From contig CACNXV010000001.1 in NCBI GenBank assembly GCA_902624575.1, forward strand, positions 1 to 44,552: 44,552 nucleotides of DNA, read 5' to 3'. The position numbers and the translations under genes were made by a program. This document shows positions 38,568 through 44,552 of the stretch, in pieces. The notes under the pieces are model-generated. The model searched no databases and had not been told where the DNA came from. It saw nothing but the letters and a program-made list of their open reading frames with translations. This DNA is from an uncultured Fidelibacterota bacterium. GTDB taxonomy: Bacteria; Fidelibacterota; Marinisomatia; Marinisomatales; Marinisomataceae. The first letter of the stretch is position 1, and every line of letters starts with the position of its first letter.

Positions 38568-39563
38568 ATGGAAAAAGTTTTTGTAAGTGGTGGATCTGGA
38601 TTTATTTCATTACATCTAATCTCAAAGCTCATTCAAGAGGGCTATAAAGTACGTACGTCTTTACGCTCATTAGATAGAAAGCAAGAAGTCATTGATGCGG
38701 TTGAAAAAGAAGTATCAACGGAAGGCATGCTTGAATTCTGTGAACTTGATTTATTAAAAGACGAAGGATGGGATGAAGCTGTTGCTGGATGTGATTATGT
38801 CCAACATATTGCCTCACCAATACCAACAAGTAGTTCAAATGATTATGATGTTGTAGTAAAACCTGCAGTAAACGGTATAAAACTATGCCTTAACGCGGCT
38901 TTAAAGAATAATGTCAAACGTTTTGTAATGACATCCTCAGTTGCAGCGGTAGGGGGGTCAAATCACAAAAATGAATACGATGATACCGATTGGACAGATT
39001 TAAGTATGGATGTCGCTCCTTACCAGACTAGTAAAACCAAAGCGGAGCAATATTTATGGGACTTTATGAAAGATAACGAAGGAAAAACTGATATGGAAGC
39101 TGTTGCAATTAATCCGTCCATGGTTTTTGGAAGCTCGTTATCTGATGATATTGGCGCTTCAAATTTGGTTATTAAGCGTTTAATTGACGGATCATTACCT
39201 GTAACCTTAAATATTTGTATTAATATAGTTCATATTAAAGATGTTGCTGATATGCATTTTGAAGCAATGATTAATGACAAGGCTCCTGGAAAACGCTTTA
39301 TTGCATCAAATAATCACATGTTTTTTCCTGAAATAGCCAAAGTGCTCAATGATAATGGCTATAAAGCTCCTAAAATAAAACTACCTTCACTTTTAGCACG
39401 AATATTTTCCATTTTTGATAAGCAGATTAAACACTTTGTAAATGACATCGATATTTTACGTGTATATCATGCAAATAATGCAAAAAACATATTAGGTTGG
39501 AATTTTAGATCTTCAGAGTCAGCGATTATTGATGCTGCAAAGCAAATTAAAACACTATTATAA
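38568..39563 (+). CDS. NAD-dependent epimerase / dihydroflavonol-4-reductase-like SDR
   Basis: KVFVSGGSGFISLHLISKLIQEGYKVRTSLRS; VQHIASPIP; VKRFVMTSSVAAVGG; YQTSKTKAEQYLWDFM. Confidence 0.92.
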   Translation: MEKVFVSGGSGFISLHLISKLIQEGYKVRTSLRSLDRKQEVIDAVEKEVSTEGMLEFCELDLLKDEGWDEAVAGCDYVQHIASPIPTSSSNDYDVVVKPAVNGIKLCLNAALKNNVKRFVMTSSVAAVGGSNHKNEYDDTDWTDLSMDVAPYQTSKTKAEQYLWDFMKDNEGKTDMEAVAINPSMVFGSSLSDDIGASNLVIKRLIDGSLPVTLNICINIVHIKDVADMHFEAMINDKAPGKRFIASNNHMFFPEIAKVLNDNGYKAPKIKLPSLLARIFSIFDKQIKHFVNDIDILRVYHANNAKNILGWNFRSSESAIIDAAKQIKTLL

Positions 39564-39566
39564 TAT

Positions 39567-39956
39567 TTATTTCTTAGCTACTTCGTTTAAGAACGAATAA
39601 TCAATTTCAAATAAATCACTATCTTTAAAAGATCTAACAGCGATCATATCTGTAAAACGTTCATCAGTTTTATATGTATTACTTTCTTTATCAATTTTCA
39701 CAACCTCATCAGCAATAACAATAATTGTCTCATAATAATAGTTTGTTGTATAATATTTATTATTCCATTTAAATATTTGACCAGGTCCTTTTTTCTTTCT
39801 TGCTTGTCTAAAAGCTTCTGAAAAAGATTGTAATCCTTCAGCTCTATATTCATTTACATAATAGGTTCTTTGTATCATTCCATCTTCATCGATTTGTTGA
39901 TTGTCTTTTATATCATTAGAAGTGAAAGCAAGAAAGATAAATAGATTTGTTAGCAT
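39567..39956 (-). CDS. Hypothetical secreted protein carrying the GPGxxFxWNxxxYTTNYxxET motif
   Basis: Track ORF starts at 40007 but the internal ATG (39956) is preceded by AAAAAGGAG and begins a signal-like segment MLTNLFIFLAFTSND; SFSEAFRQARKKKGPGQIFKWNNKYYTTNYYYETIIVI. Confidence 0.7.
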   Translation of the reverse strand: MLTNLFIFLAFTSNDIKDNQQIDEDGMIQRTYYVNEYRAEGLQSFSEAFRQARKKKGPGQIFKWNNKYYTTNYYYETIIVIADEVVKIDKESNTYKTDERFTDMIAVRSFKDSDLFEIDYSFLNEVAKK

Positions 39957-40074
39957 AAATGCTCCTTTTTGAGTTATCCTCAAAATTCTTTCTCTATTTC
40001 TTAACATATATTAAAAAAAATAGTTCCAAAATTTCGAAATTTCTTGATTTTTTTCTAGGCGCATCTAACGAAGA

Positions 40075-40671
40075 TTAGTTTTTCGGAATAAATCCATAGT
40101 TCATTTCGCTAAAATTAGAGGCCTCATTTTTACATTTTTGTCTTAAACCTTTTTTTCCATGTACTTTATCTCTAAGTGGATTGTGTTCTATTGAATCATT
40201 TAATGTTGGTTTAAGATGTTTAACTAAATATTTTTCTAATTCTATAGCATCTTTTGTTTCTATGTAAAAATATTCAAGATTTTCTTTCATCCAATTTGTT
40301 AAAATTGTTTCTTTTGTATAGTCATCTTCTGGCAAAATAAAGTTAAAATTAGCAATATGATTAGGTATATTTTCTTGTTTATCAAATCTCGGGTATGCTT
40401 TAAGACTAAATTTTTTTTTAAATATTGCACCCAAAGATCTTCTTAAGGTAGAACCAGAAGAAGAGGTTTGTTTTGATGAGGTTTCAATGTGACTTCCAAA
40501 CCTACCAAAAATCGACTTTGTTTTAATAGCTCTTCCAATATAAACGATTCTAAAATAGTCAGGATTTTCAAATCCATCTAAAGCGGCTTTTTCATTTAAT
40601 CTAAATAAGTAAACACCATTTTCTCTTGGTAGTTCATCTCTATCAATTTCAGATACTTTCTTAAATAACAT
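40075..40671 (-). CDS. GIY-YIG-like nuclease-superfamily protein
   Basis: ENGVYLFRLNEKAALDGFENPDYFRIVYIGRAIKTKSIFGRFGSHI...STLRRSLGAI...IELEKYLVKHLKPTLND: GVY/YIG, R and E elements of GIY-YIG fold. Confidence 0.6.
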   Translation of the reverse strand: MLFKKVSEIDRDELPRENGVYLFRLNEKAALDGFENPDYFRIVYIGRAIKTKSIFGRFGSHIETSSKQTSSSGSTLRRSLGAIFKKKFSLKAYPRFDKQENIPNHIANFNFILPEDDYTKETILTNWMKENLEYFYIETKDAIELEKYLVKHLKPTLNDSIEHNPLRDKVHGKKGLRQKCKNEASNFSEMNYGFIPKN

Positions 40672-40892
40672 AGAATCTAATTTATGTTCTCTTATATATA
40701 TTCGTCAATGTGAATATAACTTATTGTCGATAAAAAATGTATTGAATTGCCTTTTTAAAGAAATATGGGAACCTAAATAACAAAATTATGTATATATGAT
40801 AGATTTAAACGAAATTATTATATTTCACTTCCATTTTTTTATTCCTTTATTTCGTTTAAACGCCTTAATTTCAGCATATAAACCTTTATATG

Positions 40893-40921
40893 TTGACATT
40901 TAAGGTTATATTATTTATATT
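40893..40921 (+). promoter_or_regulatory. Predicted sigma70-type promoter for the 40953 operon
   Basis: TTGACA (40893-40898), 17-nt spacer, TATATT (40916-40921), upstream of ATG 40953; flanking AACCTT/AAGGTT arms (40881-40886 / 40902-40907). Confidence 0.6.
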
Positions 40922-40952
40922 TACGTATTATTAATTTAATTTAAGAGGGCAA

Positions 40953-41423
40953 ATGAAAGAAAAAATCATTAAAGAAATAGAATTTTTGATGGCTGATATT
41001 TTAATAGATAATATCCCAACCAGAAGAAGTTTAGATAGCGATCATACATTAAAACAAACAAAGTTTTGGAGGGGTGCTGATTTAACAGTCACAGATAACA
41101 TAGATGATGTGATTGCGCCTCATTCATTTTATGGTCAAGATGTTATTATTGTAACAAATTTAGCATATCAATTATCATGGGTCTTGTGTGAGCTGCGCGA
41201 TATTTATTCAAGAAATGATTTTTTCGATTATGATTTAAAATATCATATTTATGGAAAATTTGCTGATAGATTTAATATCTATCAAAAACAATCTTCCAAT
41301 GATAAAGATGTTATTTTAAAGTCCTTACAAGACTTAATCTATTCTAATGAATTTAAAATGTTACCGAATGATAGCACCGATTTAAATAGTTTAACCATAG
41401 ATCATATTCAAGGAGAAGCATAA
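40953..41423 (+). CDS. Hypothetical protein (156 aa), first gene of putative defence-like operon
   Basis: Good promoter upstream; stop overlaps start of next gene; no recognised domain. Confidence 0.65.
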   Translation: MKEKIIKEIEFLMADILIDNIPTRRSLDSDHTLKQTKFWRGADLTVTDNIDDVIAPHSFYGQDVIIVTNLAYQLSWVLCELRDIYSRNDFFDYDLKYHIYGKFADRFNIYQKQSSNDKDVILKSLQDLIYSNEFKMLPNDSTDLNSLTIDHIQGEA

Positions 41424-41653
41424 TGGGTATTAAAGAAAGAGAAGAAAAGTTTGTAATGTTAGCTGAAAAGAGAGTAAAAAGCGCATTAAATGCACTTAGA
41501 CTTGTTAAAAACTTGGCTAATAAATCAAACTATTCATATGAAGAAAGAGATGGTAATAAGATTTACCGAACACTCTTAAGAGAAGTTCAGAGTGTAAGAG
41601 AAGCATTTAGAAATAATGGTAAAGATTCTAGCAATGATTTCAAGTTGCGATAA
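41423..41653 (+). CDS. Small helical hypothetical protein (76 aa)
   Basis: KEREEKFVMLAEKRVKSALNALRLVKNLANKSNYSYEERDGNKIYRTLLREVQSVREAF; start overlaps previous stop (TAATG). Confidence 0.65.
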   Translation: MGIKEREEKFVMLAEKRVKSALNALRLVKNLANKSNYSYEERDGNKIYRTLLREVQSVREAFRNNGKDSSNDFKLR

Positions 41654-41762
41654 TAAGATTTTATTTATGTTCGAGTATCATATCAATCCCATGTTTTCAT
41701 TTTACTCCTTTTTGTTTTTTGTGTTGTTAAAAGGGGTTGGTATGATGCCTCCTTTCGTCGAT

Positions 41763-41792
41763 TATAGTGGAGATTGGTCGTTCTCCACTATA
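41763..41792 (+). promoter_or_regulatory. Strong hairpin in leader of HATPase gene
   Basis: TATAGTGGAG-attggtcgtt-CTCCACTATA (10-bp perfect stem, extendable to 13 bp with one bulge); no T-tract, so not a typical terminator. Confidence 0.55.
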
Positions 41793-41825
41793 TCGTTAAT
41801 ATTAACACATAATTATGGAGTGTAA

Positions 41826-43781
41826 ATGAGTGGTAAAAACAATTGGATGTGTGATAAGATTTCATCAAAACCAGGCTGGAATCATCCAGGTTTAGATAAA
41901 TTTATTCCTGATTCAGGGGTTAGAATAACTAGTGTAGTAAGAGAATCAATTCAAAATAGTATTGATGCTAAACCAAAAGGCTCTAAAAATCCATGCATTG
42001 TTGAGTTTGAATATCTAAAAAATTCCGATATAAGCATAATACCTAATTTTGAGGAATATGATAACTATTGCAGAGATTCAATAAAGTATAATATGGAACG
42101 TAATAAAGACAACCTTGCAATGATAGATGATATGAAAGCAACTTTAAAATATTTAGACGAATGTAAAAAAACAAAAAAAATAGACGTTATCAGAATTGGC
42201 GATTATAATACTGTTGGCTTAGAGCACGTTAATAAGAATGATGAAAGATTTGATACAATTCTATCTGCTGAAGGTTCATCTGTTTATCAAGGTGAATCAG
42301 GAGGTGGAACATTTGGATTTGGTAAATATGCATCCTTCACAATATCTCAATTACGAACTGTAATATATTCAACTTTTAATGAACAAGAAGAATATGGATT
42401 TGCAGCTAAGGCTATAATGGGATCATTTCCAATAAATGGTGGAAATAAACATTTTTCTAATATTAATAAGTTTGTGACAGAAAAAAACAAGGCTATAGAC
42501 GATATTAATGAAATTGAGAAATACGTTTCTTTAAGGAGTGAGAAGGGAACTGATATATACATAATTGCACCAAGAAAAGATCTTTCTTTCAATAGTAAGA
42601 ATTTTATACAAACAATTGCTAAAGAAGTATCAGAAAATTATTTTTTATCAATTTATGACAAAGAATTAGTTTGTAGGATTATAAATGGATCTTACAAAAA
42701 GGTTATAGATCACAATAATATTGAAGAATTGTTAATTGATAATTATAGAAAATTTTCTAAAAAAGCAGACAATAAAAGCTATCATAGTGATTTAGCAAAA
42801 GTAATTCAAGGAAATAAGCCATGCTCAATGTTTTATTTAGATGCTTATATAAATGGCGTTTCTAAAGAAGTAAATTGTGAACAATTTAAAAAAGTAAGCC
42901 TTTACGTTTCAGTTGATCCAAAAGATCATAATGATCAAATAATTGATGCACAACATGCTATGTGGATGAGAAAGCTTAAAATGAAAGTTAAACTTGATTC
43001 GACAATTAGAAGAAAAGATAAACCTTATGTTGCCTTGATTCTTGTAACGGATAAAAATGGGAATAAATTTATGGCTTCAATTGAAAATGGACCTCACAAT
43101 GATCTAATTCCATCAAGATTGCAAGGTGAAAATGAAACAAAAGCTAGATCTTCAATGCAAAAAGTGCACAAGGAATTAGATAAGTTTTTAGAAGAACTTA
43201 GAGATGAAAGTGGGGAATCCAGTTTAATAAGCGAAACTGATTTTTGGACGACTTCTTTTCCTGGAGAATCTCCTTCTGGAAGCAAGAATCCACTTAAAAT
43301 AAAATATAGAAAAAAATCTTCAAAGAAATTTGAAGAAAAGAAACAAAAAAAGAAGAATCCTTTTCATGTTCTCAAAAGAGATATTAATGGTATAATTACA
43401 GAACCTGGACCGGATCCTAAACCAGGAGAAGGACCTAATCCAAAACCAGCTCATAAGTATAGTTTAACAAGAGGTAAAATTGATGAAATGCGAATTCTAC
43501 ATCAAACAGATAATAAATATAAAGTCATCTCTATTTTTAACGAAGATTTAGATGAGGCAAGGTTTGTTTGTTATGCAAGTAGTGACAATAACGAGAAGGA
43601 AAGAAGAGTTAAGGTAGAAAAAGCTTTTTCTGAAAGTATCGATTATAAAGTTACAACAAATACATTTGTTGCTAAAAATATCACAAAAGGTAAAAATACT
43701 TTTGTAATTGAGATTGATCAAAATGTAAAAATTGCACCTCAATTATGGATGTTAGAAAGTGATGAGGAAGAAAATGAGTAG
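41826..43781 (+). CDS. GHKL/Bergerat-fold (MutL/Hsp90/MORC-like) ATPase, putative defence protein
   Basis: N-box VRESIQNSIDA; degenerate G1 RIGDYNTVGL; G2 GESGGGTFGFGKYASF; C-terminal Pro-rich linker PGPDPKPGEGPNPKPAHK followed by a likely beta domain. Confidence 0.75.
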   Translation: MSGKNNWMCDKISSKPGWNHPGLDKFIPDSGVRITSVVRESIQNSIDAKPKGSKNPCIVEFEYLKNSDISIIPNFEEYDNYCRDSIKYNMERNKDNLAMIDDMKATLKYLDECKKTKKIDVIRIGDYNTVGLEHVNKNDERFDTILSAEGSSVYQGESGGGTFGFGKYASFTISQLRTVIYSTFNEQEEYGFAAKAIMGSFPINGGNKHFSNINKFVTEKNKAIDDINEIEKYVSLRSEKGTDIYIIAPRKDLSFNSKNFIQTIAKEVSENYFLSIYDKELVCRIINGSYKKVIDHNNIEELLIDNYRKFSKKADNKSYHSDLAKVIQGNKPCSMFYLDAYINGVSKEVNCEQFKKVSLYVSVDPKDHNDQIIDAQHAMWMRKLKMKVKLDSTIRRKDKPYVALILVTDKNGNKFMASIENGPHNDLIPSRLQGENETKARSSMQKVHKELDKFLEELRDESGESSLISETDFWTTSFPGESPSGSKNPLKIKYRKKSSKKFEEKKQKKKNPFHVLKRDINGIITEPGPDPKPGEGPNPKPAHKYSLTRGKIDEMRILHQTDNKYKVISIFNEDLDEARFVCYASSDNNEKERRVKVEKAFSESIDYKVTTNTFVAKNITKGKNTFVIEIDQNVKIAPQLWMLESDEEENE

Positions 43782-44552
43782 AATTACATACTTTCCACAC
43801 CCGGTTCTAGCAACATTTTTAAATAATGACTACAACAGTGATTGTCAATTCGAGATAATTCATGGTGAAAGACATGAAAATGAAGAAAGACAAATTGTTA
43901 TTGATAATGTATTTTATGAATTAAAAAGTAAATCTTTGAAAAAACTTTTAGACGATAAATTAGCACAAGTTGTTTGTGAAGTTAGGTGTGCGGCAACTTT
44001 ATTTTCAGACACTTTTATTATTAATGATGCGCCTAAAGATATAATTTTAAAACAAAACGAATTGAGGGGAACAATTGAATTTGATCTCAAAATATTATTA
44101 TCAGAAAATCTTAAAAATTTTATGTTTGAAGATGATACAAATGAAACTTTTTATAAAAATGAATCATTTGATTTGCAAAAAAATGATATTTTAGCAATAT
44201 CTAATACGAAAAAATTTACATTTGAACCTAGAAATCTTCCAGACGCAGAAATTCAAGCAAAAGAAATTTTTCATTGTGTACCATCAAGCGAAATTGATGA
44301 AATAACATATGATATAGAAAAAAGAGGAGTATTTATATATTTACCAGATAAAACTAATAATAATATTTATCTTGAATGGCAAAATCTATCATCAAAGCCT
44401 AATTTGAGAAATTTATTATTTAATTTTCCTTTAGTTCAAAGAGTTCTTTTGAGAGTTTTAAATGAAGAAATTAATTATTCCTGGACTAAAGCTATTAAGA
44501 AGGATATAGATAAACATGATTTGCAAAAAGATAATCATAAAGCAATTTTTAA
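43774..44552 (+). CDS. Hypothetical protein, partial (continues past window end)
   Basis: ATG 43774 overlaps HATPase stop by 8 nt; open to window end: MSRITYFPHPVLATFLNNDYNSDCQFEIIHGERHENEERQIVIDNVFYELKSKSLKKLLDDKLAQVVCEVRCAATLFSDTFII...; not in supplied track. Confidence 0.7.
   Translation, partial: MSRITYFPHPVLATFLNNDYNSDCQFEIIHGERHENEERQIVIDNVFYELKSKSLKKLLDDKLAQVVCEVRCAATLFSDTFIINDAPKDIILKQNELRGTIEFDLKILLSENLKNFMFEDDTNETFYKNESFDLQKNDILAISNTKKFTFEPRNLPDAEIQAKEIFHCVPSSEIDEITYDIEKRGVFIYLPDKTNNNIYLEWQNLSSKPNLRNLLFNFPLVQRVLLRVLNEEINYSWTKAIKKDIDKHDLQKDNHKAIF

Noticed and set aside
40804-40862. Inverted repeat as transposon ends
   Set aside because: Only 33 nt between the arms, and no transposase or flanking target duplication seen; kept as a regulatory candidate instead.
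41616-41825. 69-aa ORF (MVKILAMISSCDNKILF...) between the 76-aa gene and the HATPase gene
   Set aside because: Overlaps the end of the preceding gene and runs through the hairpin/palindrome leader; low-complexity hydrophobic sequence with no SD I can see. More likely non-coding.
1-44552. CRISPR arrays, tRNA/rRNA genes, prophage or integrase
   Set aside because: No regularly spaced direct repeats, no cloverleaf-like or rRNA-like sequence in the short intergenic gaps, and no integrase/transposase-like ORF found by eye; a tool-based scan would still be needed to exclude them.

Overview
AT-rich window, mostly a densely packed bacterial chromosome. The FlgD-like/T9SS-type C-terminal domain, DUF5916 protein and TonB receptor suggest a marine Bacteroidota/Marinimicrobia-like lineage (inference only). 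From 5' to 3': (1) an overlapping operon of LLM oxidoreductase tail, an un-called 46-aa DUF2256 gene, S1/P1 nuclease, photolyase and PNGase F-like protein; (2) a CADD-type (self-sacrificing pABA synthase-like) protein, apt, an alkylsulfatase-like MBL enzyme and a class IV aminotransferase; (3) a lipoprotein cluster, a 1232-aa FG-GAP/LVIVD surface protein, a YqaA-like protein, an M28+PDZ peptidase interrupted by a frameshift at an A8 tract, a TolB-like protein, a TonB receptor and a DUF5916 protein; (4) the conserved block thrS-infC-rpmI-rplT-pheS-pheT-zapA-folD, where infC appears to start at AUU and overlaps the thrS stop; (5) metabolic genes (DUF885, cutA, MBL, nitroreductase, glutaredoxin, rmuC, DoxX-like, phenylalanine hydroxylase, epimerase); (6) from about 39.6 kb an accessory-looking region with a GIY-YIG-like protein and a divergent operon of two small unknown proteins, a GHKL/Bergerat-fold ATPase and a further unknown protein cut off by the window end. 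That last operon is the best candidate for an undescribed (possibly anti-phage) system. No tRNA, rRNA, CRISPR array, transposase or integrase was seen.
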